The notes: generated by a model not told the origin, from the letters alone. DNA of 40,113 nt from Opitutaceae bacterium (GCA_023269565.1 JAHFTD010000014.1:1-40113), one strand, 5' to 3'. Shown: positions 26,935-36,585, numbered from the stretch's first letter. Program-made: numbers and translations.

Positions 26935-28341
26935 TTAGTTTAACGCCGACGGATGCGCCCGCAAATAGTTTCGCATCCACTCCAGCCCGGCGGCCTCGTC
27001 GGGGAAGGCGCCGTCGAGTTGCGATTCAAATGCCGCCTCGAGTGCGGGGCCGAAGTGCGGTCCTGGCTTCAGTCCGAGCGCGATGAGGTGCCGGCCCATG
27101 ATGATCGGTTGCGGGGCGGTGTGCTCCAGCGCGAGCCGCTGGGCGACTTCGCGGAGCTGCTCGATGCGCAGGATGGTGTCGTGCGAGATGAGCGGGGGGC
27201 GGCCGAGATGGTCGGACATCATCACGGCGATGAGGTCGTCGATCGTCGCCGGGGCGATCTTGCGCGCCAGCCGGCGCACCGTGGTGTCGCGGAAGTGCGT
27301 TTGTCCGTGGTGGTGGGCCAGGTGGTGCATCACCAGCGGGCGGACAGAGGCGGCGAGGTCGTGCGGAGCACCGATGCGCTGGAGAAAGGTCTCGGTCAAC
27401 GGTCCGCCAGCGGACTCGTGGCCCGGGCTGATCCAGCGGAGCTGGCCGCGGCGCTCGGCTTGCTTGGTAGTGGTGGCCTTGCCGAAGTCGTGCGCCAGCA
27501 CGGCGAACGCCAGCCGCCGGCGCGTGGGCGCGTCGCCTTGGCGCCAGGCGGGCAGCGCGGCCAGGGCGTCGAGGCAGAGTCCGGTGTGGGTGAAGACATC
27601 GCCCTCGGGATGCCACTCGGGTTCCTGGGGCACGCTGTCGAGCGCGGCGATTTCGTTGAAGAGGATGAGCCAGCCGGTCTGCCTGAGCACGGCGAGTCCG
27701 AGCGAGGGTTGGAGGGACTTCGTCGCCCACTTGTCCCACTCGCCCCACACGCGTTCAACCGGCAGTTCCTTGAAAGTGTCGCGGATCGAGCGGCAGAGCG
27801 CGACCGTCTCGGGTGCCATGGTCAGCCCGAAGCGTGCGGCGAACTGGAATCCGCGCAGCACGCGCAGAGGATCCTCAGTGAACGCCGCGCTGGTGTGCCG
27901 CAGGGTTTTTTGCTGCAGATCCGCCGCGCCCCCGTGCGGGTCGATCACGCGCTCTGCAAACGGATCGTAGGCGATTGCGTTGATGGTGAAGTCGCGCCGC
28001 GCCGCCGCCTCGGCCTCGGTCAGTGCGGGGTCGGGCGCCACGGTAAAGCCGCGGTGTCCGGCGCCGGTCTTGGACTCGCGCCGGGGGAGGCTGAAGTCGT
28101 ATTCAACGCCGTCGAGACACAGCTTGAGCACGCCGAAACTGCGGCCAACGAGGTCGGTCGCGCCCAGCGGGGCCAGCGCGCGCCCCAGGGATTCGTAATC
28201 GAGTCCGTAGACTTCGATGTCGAAATCCTTCGGCTCGAGCCTGAGCAGCCAGTCGCGCACGCAGCCGCCGGCCAGCAGTGGGCGGCCGCCCGCGGAGCGG
28301 ATGGTCTGCAGGGCGGCAGTGAGTGACGGCGGCAGTTTCAT
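26935..28341 (-). CDS. cca: CCA tRNA nucleotidyltransferase with HD domain
   Basis: A 468-residue class II nucleotidyltransferase that adds or repairs the 3' CCA of tRNAs. N-terminal motifs: [26 protein letters not shown] (Gly-Gly and D-x-D metal site), [63 protein letters not shown]. The second half contains an HD phosphohydrolase domain ([24 protein letters not shown]), as in multifunctional bacterial CCA proteins that also have phosphatase activity. Its start is 1 bp from the end of the DUF423 gene, indicating an operon. A poly(A) polymerase role is possible in this superfamily but less likely. Confidence 0.93.
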   Translation of the reverse strand: MKLPPSLTAALQTIRSAGGRPLLAGGCVRDWLLRLEPKDFDIEVYGLDYESLGRALAPLGATDLVGRSFGVLKLCLDGVEYDFSLPRRESKTGAGHRGFTVAPDPALTEAEAAARRDFTINAIAYDPFAERVIDPHGGAADLQQKTLRHTSAAFTEDPLRVLRGFQFAARFGLTMAPETVALCRSIRDTFKELPVERVWGEWDKWATKSLQPSLGLAVLRQTGWLILFNEIAALDSVPQEPEWHPEGDVFTHTGLCLDALAALPAWRQGDAPTRRRLAFAVLAHDFGKATTTKQAERRGQLRWISPGHESAGGPLTETFLQRIGAPHDLAASVRPLVMHHLAHHHGQTHFRDTTVRRLARKIAPATIDDLIAVMMSDHLGRPPLISHDTILRIEQLREVAQRLALEHTAPQPIIMGRHLIALGLKPGPHFGPALEAAFESQLDGAFPDEAAGLEWMRNYLRAHPSALN

Positions 28342-28342
28342 C

Positions 28343-28726
28343 TTATTCCGGCCGGTGAAATGCGCTCCACGCGACGAGTGCCCAACCGGCGAGAAAGGCC
28401 AGCCCGCCGAGCGGCGTGATGGGGCCGAGAAAACCCGGTCCGCCGAGTGCCAGCCAGTAAAGCGAGCCGGAAAACAGAACGATGCCCGCCACCCAGCACA
28501 GCGCGATCCTGGTTAGTGATGCGCCCAACGCGTCGCGCCAGCCGGCGAGGGCGAGCAGCGCGACGGAGTGCACCAATTGATAGAGCACGGCAGTCTGCCA
28601 GATCGGGAGCGTGCCGCGCGCGGCCAGCGTGTCCTTGAGCGCATGCGCCCCGAAGGCGCCGAGCGCGACACCGGTCAGGCCGAGCAACCCGGCGGCGAGG
28701 GTGATCCTGCGGAAGGTGGAGTTCAT
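28343..28726 (-). CDS. DUF423 small membrane protein
   Basis: A 127-residue protein with four predicted membrane helices: ITLAAGLLGLTGVALGAFGAHAL, TAVLYQLVHSVALLALAGW, IALCWVAGIVLFSGSLYWLALGG and PLGGLAFLAGWALVAWSAF. The motifs GAFGAHAL...WQTAVLYQLVHSVALL and FSGSLY are typical of the DUF423 (YgdD-like) family, whose function is unknown. The track's ORF starts at 29230, but the ATG at 28726 (MNSTFRRITLAAG) is the family start; the longer version overlaps the divergent barrel gene. It is the first gene of a probable DUF423-cca-tal operon. Confidence 0.92.
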   Translation of the reverse strand: MNSTFRRITLAAGLLGLTGVALGAFGAHALKDTLAARGTLPIWQTAVLYQLVHSVALLALAGWRDALGASLTRIALCWVAGIVLFSGSLYWLALGGPGFLGPITPLGGLAFLAGWALVAWSAFHRPE

Positions 28727-28786
28727 AGCCGCTACCAGTGTGTGGACAAGCGGGTCGAAAACCAACACATCAATCATGACCAAACA

Positions 28787-29530
28787 ATGCGCCGCTTCCT
28801 CAACGTCATCGGAGTTTTTTTTGCGCTGACCGGCGGCATGCCGGCGCAAGGTGGCGAGGAACCGGTGGTGCGGGCGGATTTCGGTTTTGCGTCGCGGCAG
28901 GTGTTTCGCGGCCTCGTGCGCGCGGGGCCGTCGGCGCAGGGTGGGGCGGAGTTTGCTGCCAGGGGATTTCGCGCCGGAGTCTGGGGCAGCCTGCCGTTCG
29001 ACAGCGGCGAGACAGGGGAGTTGGATTTCAGCGCAGCCTATGCGTGGCCGGCGACGGACAGGCTTACGCTCGAGGCATCGGCCAATTTCTATGATTTCCC
29101 AACGGCCCAGGGCGGGGCGACAAGGCAGTCGCAGGCAGTCGGTCTGACCGCGACCTGGGCTTCGATGGCGGGGTTCACCCCGAGTCTTTTCCTCCAGCGC
29201 GATTTCCGGCTGGAGGCCACCACCGTGCAAGCGGCGGTGGCGTCCGGCGTGGCTCTCCCCAAGTTCGGCGCTTTTCTCGAGCTGAATTTATTCGCCGGGT
29301 GGACGGAAGGTAGTAACTGGCGGCCGGATGGACCTGGTCCGCGCCGGCGTGACGGCTATGGCTATTTTGGCGGCGAGGCCCGTGTGCCCTACCGCATCGG
29401 ACCGCATTCGACAGTCGTCGCCGGACTGCACTTCACGGACACGGCGGGCCGTTCCATAGCCAATGGGCCCATGAGCCTCCGGCAAGGGAGTAGTATTTGG
29501 GCCACGCTCGGCGTAAGCCTCGACTTTTAA
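28787..29530 (+). CDS. Small exported outer-membrane beta-barrel protein (TorF/Gcw_chp-like)
   Basis: A 247-residue protein with a short signal peptide (MRRFLNVIGVFFALTGGMPAQ). Alternating amphipathic beta-strands follow, for example VVRADFGFASRQVFRGLVRAGPSAQGGAEFAARGF, LDFSAAYAWPATDRLTLEASANFYDFP and GFTPSLFLQRDFRLEATTVQAAVASG, and it ends LGVSLDF with a terminal Phe. The early 'FASRQVFRG' and overall pattern resemble the TorF-type putative porins, but I cannot assign a substrate. I chose the ATG at 28787 because it starts the signal peptide; the track's 28568 overlaps the divergent DUF423 gene. The shared 60-bp divergent region must hold both promoters. Confidence 0.8.
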   Translation: MRRFLNVIGVFFALTGGMPAQGGEEPVVRADFGFASRQVFRGLVRAGPSAQGGAEFAARGFRAGVWGSLPFDSGETGELDFSAAYAWPATDRLTLEASANFYDFPTAQGGATRQSQAVGLTATWASMAGFTPSLFLQRDFRLEATTVQAAVASGVALPKFGAFLELNLFAGWTEGSNWRPDGPGPRRRDGYGYFGGEARVPYRIGPHSTVVAGLHFTDTAGRSIANGPMSLRQGSSIWATLGVSLDF

Positions 29531-29624
29531 GGGATTAAGCCACCCGACCGGCACATCAGACGGATCAGTCAGGTTCTGGGTTGACAGGGTGTGCCGGAAT
29601 CCTTCCTTTTGACCCCTTTCCGCA

Positions 29625-30047
29625 ATGAAAACCTATCTGGCCAAGAAAGAGACCGTGCAACCCAAGTGGTATCTGATGGATGCCGAGGGCAAGGTGCTGG
29701 GCCGTCTCGCCGTCCAAGCCGCCAACATCCTCCGCGGCCGCAACAAGCCCACTTACACCCCGCATGTTGATACCGGTGATTTCGTCATTGTCATCAACGC
29801 GAGCAAGGTTGTCCTCACCGGCAGAAAGGAAGAGGACACCCGTTACATGTCCTTCTCCGGCTACGTTGGCGGCGAGAAATACCGCAAACTCACCGAAGTC
29901 CGCGCCAAGAAACCCGAGTTCATCGTCACGCAGGCCGTCAAGGGCATGCTGCCGAAGAACCGCCTCGCCCGCACCATGCTCACCAAGCTGCGCGTCTTCC
30001 CCGGCGCCACGCATACGCACGTGGCCCAGAACCCCATCAAGCTTTAA
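29625..30047 (+). CDS. rplM: 50S ribosomal protein L13
   Basis: A 140-residue L13, an early-assembly protein of the large subunit. Clear family sequence: MKTYLAKKETVQPKWYLMDAEGKVLGRLAVQAANILRGRNKPTYTPHVDTGDFVIVINA, then TGRKEEDTRYMSFSGYVGGEKYRKL, then AVKGMLPKNRLARTMLTKLRVFPGATHTHVAQNP. It is followed 8 bp later by rpsI, the conserved bacterial pair. A TTGACA at 29581-29586 in the 94-bp leader is a possible -35, though no good -10 follows. No Shine-Dalgarno precedes the ATG. Confidence 0.98.
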   Translation: MKTYLAKKETVQPKWYLMDAEGKVLGRLAVQAANILRGRNKPTYTPHVDTGDFVIVINASKVVLTGRKEEDTRYMSFSGYVGGEKYRKLTEVRAKKPEFIVTQAVKGMLPKNRLARTMLTKLRVFPGATHTHVAQNPIKL

Positions 30048-30055
30048 CCTGATCC

Positions 30056-30454
30056 ATGAGCGCTGACTCCTCCGTCTATCTCGGCACCGGCCGCCGCAAG
30101 TCCTCCACCGCCCGCGTGCGCCTTGTCGCCGGCTCCGGCAAGTGCACGGTCAACGACCGCGGCTTTGATGTCTACTTCACGCACGACAACTTCGTGCGCC
30201 GCGCCACCGCCCCGCTCGCCACGGCCGACTCGAAGGAAAAATTCGACGTCATGGTGAACGTTGCCGGTGGCGGCATCAGCAGCCAGTCCGGCGCGGTCGC
30301 GCACGGCATCGCCCGCGCCCTGCTCAAGTTCAACCCCGAGCTCCGCGTCACGCTCAAGAAGGCCGGCCACCTCACCCGCGATCCCCGCGAGAAAGAGCGC
30401 AAGAAGGCCGGCCAGCCCGGCGCCCGCAAGCGCTTCCAATTCTCGAAGCGCTGA
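30056..30454 (+). CDS. rpsI: 30S ribosomal protein S9
   Basis: A 132-residue S9, whose basic C-terminal tail reaches the ribosomal P site. Sequence: [66 protein letters not shown], and the tail RKRFQFSKR ending in Lys-Arg as in other bacteria. The start [10 protein letters not shown] is the only sensible ATG. It is co-transcribed with rplM and ends at a strong terminator, separating it from the arginine cluster. Confidence 0.98.
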   Translation: MSADSSVYLGTGRRKSSTARVRLVAGSGKCTVNDRGFDVYFTHDNFVRRATAPLATADSKEKFDVMVNVAGGGISSQSGAVAHGIARALLKFNPELRVTLKKAGHLTRDPREKERKKAGQPGARKRFQFSKR

Positions 30455-30475
30455 CCGACAAGGAAAATTTTCCCC

Positions 30476-30512
30476 GAAGCGGAGCGCCCTCCCGGCCTCC
30501 GCTTCTTTTTTT
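30476..30512 (+). terminator. Rho-independent terminator after rplM-rpsI
   Basis: Perfect 9-bp stem GAAGCGGAG / CTCCGCTTC with a 12-nt loop, followed by seven T residues, starting 21 bp after the rpsI stop. Confidence 0.92.
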
Positions 30513-30570
30513 GCACCCACGAAACTTCTCGATTCTCCCTCTGGAAATCATCATCCTCGCCTTCCCCTAA

Positions 30571-31602
30571 ATGAAAGTCGGCATTGTCGGTGCGTCGGGC
30601 TACTCCGGCGAAGTCCTGGTCAGGCTCCTGCTCTCCCATCCCCACGCCACCCTGGCGGCCGTCACTTCGCGGCAGCATGCCGGCCGGCCTCTGGCCGCCC
30701 TGATCCCCGCCCTGCGCGGCACCGCGGCCGAGCGGATGAACTTTATCGATTCCGACCCGGCCAAACTGGCCGCCCGTGCCGACATCAACCTATGGTTTCT
30801 CGCGCTGCCGCACGGCGCCGCGGCCGACTTTGCGCGAGCTTTGGTGTCCGCCGGCCGCCGCGTCATTGACCTGAGCGCGGATTTCCGGATCGCCGACCTC
30901 GCGGTCTACGAAAACTACTACGGCCCCCACCATGCCCCCGAGCTGCTGCCGGGCGCGCGCTTTGTTCTGCCCGAGCTGACCGACCCGCGTTGGCAGACCG
31001 AGATCAAGCTCGCCGCCGCACCCGGTTGCTATCCGACAGGCGCGCTCATGCCGCTGGTGCCGCTGCTCCGCGCCGGCCTGGTTGCCCGCCAGCACCTCGT
31101 CATCAATTCCTTTTCCGGCGTCAGCGGCGCGGGCCGGAGGGTCGACGAGCAATACCTTTACGTTGAGCGGGCCGAGAGCGCCAAGGCCTACGGCCTCACC
31201 AAGCACCGCCACCTCGCCGAGATCGAGGAGCAGCTCTCCCTCGCCGCCGGCGCGCCGATCATTGTGCAGTTCAACCCGCATCTTGCGCCCATGCGCCGCG
31301 GCATCGCCACCACCATTACCGTGCCGGCCGCGCCCGGCGCGACGCTCGAGGCGGTCGATGCCGTGTGGCGCACCACCTACGCCGGCCGGCCGTTTGTCCA
31401 CCTCCTGCCCACCGGCGAGACGCCCGATACCGCGCACACCGCCGGCACCAATCGCATCGACATCTCCGCTGTGCACGATCCGCGCACGGGCAACTTCGTG
31501 CTTACGTCCGCCCTCGATAACCTCGTGAAAGGCGCAAGCGGCCAGGCCGTCCAGATTATGAATCTCTGGGGCGGTTTCCCCGAGACCGCCGGCCTTGGCT
31601 GA
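30571..31602 (+). CDS. argC: N-acetyl-gamma-glutamyl-phosphate reductase ArgC
   Basis: A 343-residue enzyme that reduces N-acetylglutamyl phosphate to the semialdehyde with NADPH, the third step to ornithine. Motifs: MKVGIVGASGYSGEVLVRLL (nucleotide binding), FLALPHGAAADFA, VIDLSADFRI, and AAAPGCYPTGALMPLVPL with catalytic Cys153; also KHRHLAEIEEQL and FNPHLAPMRRGI. Length fits the type 1 family (about 340). It heads the arginine cluster, 41 bp before argJ, after a 58-bp gap from the rpsI terminator where its promoter should lie. No Shine-Dalgarno; a pyrimidine-rich stretch precedes the ATG. Confidence 0.97.
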   Translation: MKVGIVGASGYSGEVLVRLLLSHPHATLAAVTSRQHAGRPLAALIPALRGTAAERMNFIDSDPAKLAARADINLWFLALPHGAAADFARALVSAGRRVIDLSADFRIADLAVYENYYGPHHAPELLPGARFVLPELTDPRWQTEIKLAAAPGCYPTGALMPLVPLLRAGLVARQHLVINSFSGVSGAGRRVDEQYLYVERAESAKAYGLTKHRHLAEIEEQLSLAAGAPIIVQFNPHLAPMRRGIATTITVPAAPGATLEAVDAVWRTTYAGRPFVHLLPTGETPDTAHTAGTNRIDISAVHDPRTGNFVLTSALDNLVKGASGQAVQIMNLWGGFPETAGLG

Positions 31603-31643
31603 CGACTCCCGGCCGGCCGCGCCGCTCCCCCGCTTCTTTCGAC

Positions 31644-32876
31644 ATGACACAACTGACCGTTACTCCCGACACCGCCGGCATCACGGACGTGCCCGGCTTC
31701 GAGGCTGCCGGCGTCGCCTGCGATCTCCGCCAGAAAAACGACCCGAAGCGCCTCGACCTTGCTCTGCTCTTCTCGCTCCGGACATGCACCGCCGCCGGCA
31801 CGTTCACCAAGAGCCTCGTCAAGGCGGCCCCCGTGCTGCTCTGCCAGAAGCACCTTGCCGAGGGCGGCCCGTTCCACGGCATCATCGTCAACAGTGGCAA
31901 CGCCAACGCCTGCACCGGCCTCGACGGCCTGCGCGACGCCCACACCACCGCGCAGCGCGCTGCCGCCTCGCTCAACCTCAAGCCACCCGCGTTCTTCGTC
32001 TGCTCCACCGGCCGCATCGGCCAGCCGCTGCCGATGGACCGGCTCGCGCGCGGTTTGGAGCGCGTCGTCACTGACAAGGGCCGCACGCCCGCGCACGGCC
32101 GGAAGGCCGCCGAGGCCATCCTGACCTCCGACACGCGCTCCAAGACCGTCACTGTCACTTTCACCTATGACGGCAAAAAACATTTTATCGCCGGCATCGC
32201 CAAGGGCGCGGGCATGATCCAGCCCGACATGGCCACGATGCTCGCTTTCCTCGCGACCGATTTCTCCGTTCCGCGCAGCTTTCTCCAGAAAACACTGAGC
32301 GAAGCTGTCGCCGGCACCTTCAACTGCATCACGGTCGACGGCGACATGAGCACCAACGACACCGTGCTGATGCTCGCCAACGGCCATTCCGGCGTCAGCG
32401 TGGGCGACAAGAGTCCTCGCGCGCTTCGCGTCCTCTTTGCCGAAGCCGTCTGGAAAGCCTGCGAAGTGCTGGCCGATAAGATTGTTTCCGACGGCGAAAA
32501 GATCACCAAGGTCATCGAGGTCAAGGTCGAGGGTGCCGCTTCGGCCGAGGATGCCCAGAAGGTGGCGCGCGCCATCGGAAACTCGCTTCTCGTGAAATCC
32601 TCCTGGAATGGCGAGGACCCCAACTGGGGCCGGCTCGCCGCCGCTGCGGGCTACGCCGGCGCCCGGCTCGTGGAGGACAAGCTCGACATCCGCTACAACG
32701 ACACGCCGGTGATGACCGCGGGTCGCCCGCATCCCGAGCTGAAGCCGAAGTGGAAGGAAATCGTGAAAGCGCGCCGCTTCACCATCACGCTCCACCTGCA
32801 TCTCGGCAAGGCGTCGTTCCGCCTGCTCGCGACCGACCTTTCCGAAGGCTACGTGAACTACAACAAGAGCGAGTGA
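31644..32876 (+). CDS. argJ: Glutamate N-acetyltransferase / ornithine acetyltransferase ArgJ
   Basis: A 410-residue enzyme that recycles the acetyl group from N-acetylornithine to glutamate, releasing ornithine. Self-cleavage in this family occurs before the Thr of the ATML motif; here KGAGMIQPDMATML places that nucleophile at Thr198. Other motifs: VNSGNANACTG (about 82-92), STGRIGQPLPMDR, FNCITVDGDMSTNDTVL, and GEDPNWGRLAAAAGYAG. With ArgJ the pathway is cyclic and does not need ArgE. Whether it is also bifunctional (using acetyl-CoA) cannot be read from sequence. It is followed by a 147-bp gap before hss, the largest gap in the cluster, so a second promoter there is possible. Confidence 0.97.
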   Translation: MTQLTVTPDTAGITDVPGFEAAGVACDLRQKNDPKRLDLALLFSLRTCTAAGTFTKSLVKAAPVLLCQKHLAEGGPFHGIIVNSGNANACTGLDGLRDAHTTAQRAAASLNLKPPAFFVCSTGRIGQPLPMDRLARGLERVVTDKGRTPAHGRKAAEAILTSDTRSKTVTVTFTYDGKKHFIAGIAKGAGMIQPDMATMLAFLATDFSVPRSFLQKTLSEAVAGTFNCITVDGDMSTNDTVLMLANGHSGVSVGDKSPRALRVLFAEAVWKACEVLADKIVSDGEKITKVIEVKVEGAASAEDAQKVARAIGNSLLVKSSWNGEDPNWGRLAAAAGYAGARLVEDKLDIRYNDTPVMTAGRPHPELKPKWKEIVKARRFTITLHLHLGKASFRLLATDLSEGYVNYNKSE

Positions 32877-33023
32877 GGCGCCCGCGTCCGGCGCGGAAAA
32901 ATTCTTGCGCTACCGCACGCGCGTCAAACAGAGTTTGCCTTCCGAAAAGTTGCCAGCTCCCGGTGCAAACCGCATCCGCGAACAAACCAACCCCCGGGAT
33001 TCGCAACCAACCGGCCAAGACCA

Positions 33024-34481
33024 ATGATTCCATTCCATAACAAGATCCTCTTCGTGGGCTACGGCGCCGTGGCCGAGTGCACGCTGCCGATTATTTTCAA
33101 GCACATCCAGGTGCCGGCGAAGAATGTCACGGTCATGGATTTCGAAGACCGCGCGGCGAAGCTGCGGCCGTGGACCGAGCTGGGCGTGCGCTTCGTGCGC
33201 GACCGCGTGACCGAGGAGAACATGGGCGCGCTGCTGGCGAAGCATGTCGGCCCGGGCGACCTGCTTATCGACCTCGCCTGGAACATCGACGCCATCGAGA
33301 TCCTCCAGTGGTGCCACGACCACGGTGTGCGCTACATCAATACCTCCACCGAGCTCTGGGATCCCTATGCCGCCGGCCCGAAGCAGCACCCGACGGAGAA
33401 GACGCTTTACTGGCGCCACATGAACCTGCGTCGCCGTCTCGCGAGGTGGAAGAAAAAAGGCCCGACCGCCGTCATCGAGCACGGCGCCAATCCCGGCCTC
33501 ATTTCGCACATCGTCAAGCAGGGCCTCATCGACATCGGCCAGTCGCTTCTCGCCGACAGAAAACTCAAGGCTCGAGCCGCTGAGAAGGTCACCGGGTTCA
33601 TCGCCACACACCAGTTCAACGAGCTCGCGCAGGCGATCGGCGTGAAGGTCATCCACTGCTCCGAGCGCGACACGCAGATCACCGACAAGCCGAAGCAGGT
33701 CGACGAGTTCGTGAACACATGGAGCATCGAGGGCTTCCGCGAGGAGGGCACCACCACCGCCGAGATGGGGTGGGGCACGCACGAGAAAACGCTGCCGAGG
33801 CACGCGTTCCGCCACCGGGACGGCCCGAAGAACCAGATCTGCCTCGCGCGGATGGGCATCAACACTTGGGTCCGCTCCTGGGTGCCCGACTACAACATTC
33901 TCGGCATGGTCGTGCGCCACGGCGAGGCCTTCACGATCTCCGACAAGCTCACCGTCTGGGAGGGCAAGAAGGCCGTCTACCGGCCGACGATGCATTACGC
34001 CTACTGCCCGTGCGACGAGGCCATCGCGTCGCTGAACGAAATGCGCGGCTACAACTACAAGCTGAACGCCAACCAGCGCATCATGAACGACGAGATCACC
34101 GCTGGCGCGGACATTCTCGGCGCGCTCCTCATGGGCCACGCCTACAACTCGTGGTGGATCGGCAGCGACCTCACCATCGAGGAATCGCGCCGCCTCGTGC
34201 CGCACCAGAACGCGACCACCATGCAGGTGGCCATCTCGGTCGTCGCCGCTTCGATGTGGATGATCGAGAACCCCGCCGCGGGCGTCCTCGTGCCCGACGA
34301 GCTGCCGCACGAATACATCCTTGGCATCGCGAAACCGTATCTTGGCCGCTGGATCTCGAAGGCCTCCGACTGGACCCCGCTCCAGGGTCGCGACACGACC
34401 TTCGACGCCCACCACAAACCCGATCTCGACCGGAAGGATCCGTGGCAGTTCAAGAACTTCCTCGTCACCGACGCCGGTTGA
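33024..34481 (+). CDS. hss: Homospermidine synthase (bacterial, saccharopine dehydrogenase-like)
   Basis: A 485-residue NAD-dependent enzyme that makes sym-homospermidine from two putrescines, or from putrescine and spermidine. Visible: NAD fold KILFVGYGAVAECTLPIIFKHI (7-28), DLAWNIDAIEILQWC (83-97), YINTSTELWDP, TAVIEHGANPGLISHIVKQGL (Asn156), IHCSERDTQ (Glu214), and VNTWSIEGF...AEMGWGTHE (Trp233, Glu247), matching the bacterial HSS pattern as I recall it. Length also fits HSS (about 480) and not carboxy(nor)spermidine dehydrogenase (about 400). It is 13 bp upstream of a decarboxylase that would supply putrescine. Placement inside the arginine cluster is unusual. Low alternative: another saccharopine-dehydrogenase-family reductase. 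Confidence 0.88.
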   Translation: MIPFHNKILFVGYGAVAECTLPIIFKHIQVPAKNVTVMDFEDRAAKLRPWTELGVRFVRDRVTEENMGALLAKHVGPGDLLIDLAWNIDAIEILQWCHDHGVRYINTSTELWDPYAAGPKQHPTEKTLYWRHMNLRRRLARWKKKGPTAVIEHGANPGLISHIVKQGLIDIGQSLLADRKLKARAAEKVTGFIATHQFNELAQAIGVKVIHCSERDTQITDKPKQVDEFVNTWSIEGFREEGTTTAEMGWGTHEKTLPRHAFRHRDGPKNQICLARMGINTWVRSWVPDYNILGMVVRHGEAFTISDKLTVWEGKKAVYRPTMHYAYCPCDEAIASLNEMRGYNYKLNANQRIMNDEITAGADILGALLMGHAYNSWWIGSDLTIEESRRLVPHQNATTMQVAISVVAASMWMIENPAAGVLVPDELPHEYILGIAKPYLGRWISKASDWTPLQGRDTTFDAHHKPDLDRKDPWQFKNFLVTDAG

Positions 34482-34494
34482 CACCGGCGCAGAC

Positions 34495-35634
34495 ATGATC
34501 CCGCTCCGCCGCCTGCAGTCGCTCGCCCGCCAGCATGGCACGCCGCTGTTCGTGATCGACCACGACGCGCTGCGCCGGGCCTACCGCGAGTTCCGGCGCC
34601 ACCTGCCGCGCATCCAGGTCTACTACGCGGTCAAAGCCAACCCCGACCCGCTGATCGTCCGCACTTTGTTCAAGGAGGGGGCCAGCTTCGACGTCGCCTC
34701 GATGCCGGAGTTCATGATCGTTTACGAAAACATCCGGCGGATGCTCCCGAAAAAGCGCCAGGACTGGATTTGGGACAAGATCATCTACGCCAACCCGACC
34801 AAGCCAACCGACACGCTGGAGCAACTGAACCGCTACAAGCCGCTGGTCACTTTCGACAACCGCGAGGAGATCCACAAGATCAAGCGGCATGCGCCTAACG
34901 CCGGCCTCGCGCTTCGGCTCAAGGTGCCCAACACCGGCGCGATGGTGGAGCTCTCATCCAAGTTCGGCGCGCTGCCCGGCGAGGCGGTGGACCTCATCCT
35001 CGAAGCCGACCGCGTCGGCCTCACCGTGGAGGGCATCAGCTTCCACGTCGGCAGCCAGACGACCAATTTCGAGAATTACGTGCAGGCCCTGAACCTCACC
35101 GCCAACATCTTCCAGGAGGCGCGCGATCGCGGCTACACGAAGATGAACCTGCTCGACATCGGCGGCGGGTTTCCTGCGCCGTATGATTCCTCCGTTCGTC
35201 CGTTCCGCGAGCTGGCGAAGGTCATCAACACCGAGCTCGACCGGCTGTTCCCGAAGGACATCCAGGTGCTCGCCGAGCCGGGTCGTTTTCTCGCCGCGGT
35301 GTGCGGCACGAGCATCGCCTCCATCATCGGCAAGGCCGTGCGCGATGGCAAGGCCAGCTACTACATCAACGACGGCGTCTACCACACCTACTCGGGCGTC
35401 ATCTTCGACCACTGCAAGTATCCCGTAAAGGCGTTCAAGCGCGGCCCGACCAGCCTCTGCTCCGTCTTTGGCCCGACGTGCGACGCGCTCGATGTCGTCT
35501 CGATGGCCGAAAATCTTCCCAACCTCGAGCGCGGCGACCTCGTTTACTCCGTCAACATCGGCGCCTACAGCCACGCGTCGGCGACCTACTTCAACGGCTT
35601 TCCGCCGGCGAAGGTTGTCCATGTCAACCGGTAG
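34495..35634 (+). CDS. Fold-III PLP ornithine decarboxylase
   Basis: A 379-residue alanine-racemase-fold decarboxylase, expected to convert ornithine to putrescine. PLP Lys47 lies in VYYAVKANPDP; HVGSQ (His184) stacks on PLP; GGGFP (223-227) and EPGRF (Glu261) hold the cofactor. The C-terminal dimer-interface motif is SVFGPTCDALD with Cys329 and Asp330, and an earlier Asp305 is in VIFDHC. The Asp pair matches the ornithine side-chain site of eukaryotic-type ODC. Carboxynorspermidine decarboxylases lack GPTCD at this place. A lysine/ornithine dual specificity is possible. The start at 34495 (MIPLRRLQSL) is preferred to the track's 34321, which overlaps hss. It is 13 bp after hss and 18 bp before argB. 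Confidence 0.88.
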   Translation: MIPLRRLQSLARQHGTPLFVIDHDALRRAYREFRRHLPRIQVYYAVKANPDPLIVRTLFKEGASFDVASMPEFMIVYENIRRMLPKKRQDWIWDKIIYANPTKPTDTLEQLNRYKPLVTFDNREEIHKIKRHAPNAGLALRLKVPNTGAMVELSSKFGALPGEAVDLILEADRVGLTVEGISFHVGSQTTNFENYVQALNLTANIFQEARDRGYTKMNLLDIGGGFPAPYDSSVRPFRELAKVINTELDRLFPKDIQVLAEPGRFLAAVCGTSIASIIGKAVRDGKASYYINDGVYHTYSGVIFDHCKYPVKAFKRGPTSLCSVFGPTCDALDVVSMAENLPNLERGDLVYSVNIGAYSHASATYFNGFPPAKVVHVNR

Positions 35635-35652
35635 ACGGCGCCCCTTTCGCCC

Positions 35653-36537
35653 ATGACCGATATTTCCGAACCCATTGCCAAGGCCCGCGTGCTGCTTGAG
35701 GCGCTGCCCTATATCCAGGATTTCCACGGCGCGATCTTCGTCGTCAAATACGGCGGCAGCTTCATGGACGATCCGGATCCCGCCGTGCGCATCCGCGTGG
35801 CCGCCGACATCGCGTTCCTCGCTGCCGTTGGCATCAACGTCGTCGTCGTGCACGGCGGCGGCAAAGCCATCACCCGGGCGATGGACGCCTCCGGCCTGAA
35901 GCCGACCTTCGTCAACGGCCTGCGCGTGACCGACGAGGCGACCATGGCCATTGTCCGGAAGACGCTCGACGAGATCGTGAACAAGGAGGTGTGCGACACG
36001 CTCGCTTCCGTGAAGGCGCGGCCGAAGGGTTTGCCGGGCGACAGCGTCTTGGTCTGCCAGAAGCTGACGGCCGACGACGACGGCCAGCCCTGCGATCTCG
36101 GCTTCGTCGGCGACGTGACCGAGGTGAAGGTGAAAATGGTGAAGAAGGAGATGGCCGACGGGTTCATGCCCGTCATCTCGCCCGTCGCCGAGGGTTACGA
36201 CGGCAAGCCCTACAATGTGAACGCCGACACCGTGGCCGGCCGCGTGGCCAGCGCCCTCCGCGCCCGCCGCCTCGTCTATATGAGCGACGTGCCGGGGCTG
36301 CTCGCCGATCCGAAGGATCCCACCTCGCTGATTTCCACACTCAAGGTCGGCGACGTCGAGGGGCTGAAGAAAAAAGGCGTCATCGACAAGGGCATGCGCC
36401 CGAAGATCGCCAGCGCCGTCCGCGCGCTGGCCGAGGGCGTGCAGCGGGTGCACCTGGTTGATGGCCGGCTGCCGCACAGCCTCTTGCTTGAAATTTTTAC
36501 CGATCGCGGCGTGGGCACGGAAATCGTGCACGACTAA
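35653..36537 (+). CDS. argB: Acetylglutamate kinase ArgB
   Basis: A 294-residue amino-acid kinase that phosphorylates N-acetylglutamate, the committed step to ornithine. Motifs: [10 protein letters not shown] (Lys of the phosphate site), [66 protein letters not shown], and [15 protein letters not shown]. An N-terminal helix precedes the kinase core ([17 protein letters not shown]), as in arginine-inhibited hexameric ArgB enzymes; arginine sensitivity is therefore likely. It follows the decarboxylase gene by 18 bp and precedes argD by 48 bp. Confidence 0.97.
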   Translation: MTDISEPIAKARVLLEALPYIQDFHGAIFVVKYGGSFMDDPDPAVRIRVAADIAFLAAVGINVVVVHGGGKAITRAMDASGLKPTFVNGLRVTDEATMAIVRKTLDEIVNKEVCDTLASVKARPKGLPGDSVLVCQKLTADDDGQPCDLGFVGDVTEVKVKMVKKEMADGFMPVISPVAEGYDGKPYNVNADTVAGRVASALRARRLVYMSDVPGLLADPKDPTSLISTLKVGDVEGLKKKGVIDKGMRPKIASAVRALAEGVQRVHLVDGRLPHSLLLEIFTDRGVGTEIVHD

Positions 36538-36585
36538 TTTGTCGCCGCCGCGGCCGGCGGCGTCTATGAATAGACACTCCACCTC

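Noticed and set aside
26953-28326. 457-aa plus-strand ORF opposite cca
   Set aside because: Antisense shadow of a well-supported nucleotidyltransferase.
29581-29609. TTGACA upstream of rplM as a full sigma-70 promoter
   Set aside because: The hexamer is perfect, but at 17-bp spacing the -10 would be TCCTTT, which is poor. Kept only as a remark in the rplM entry.
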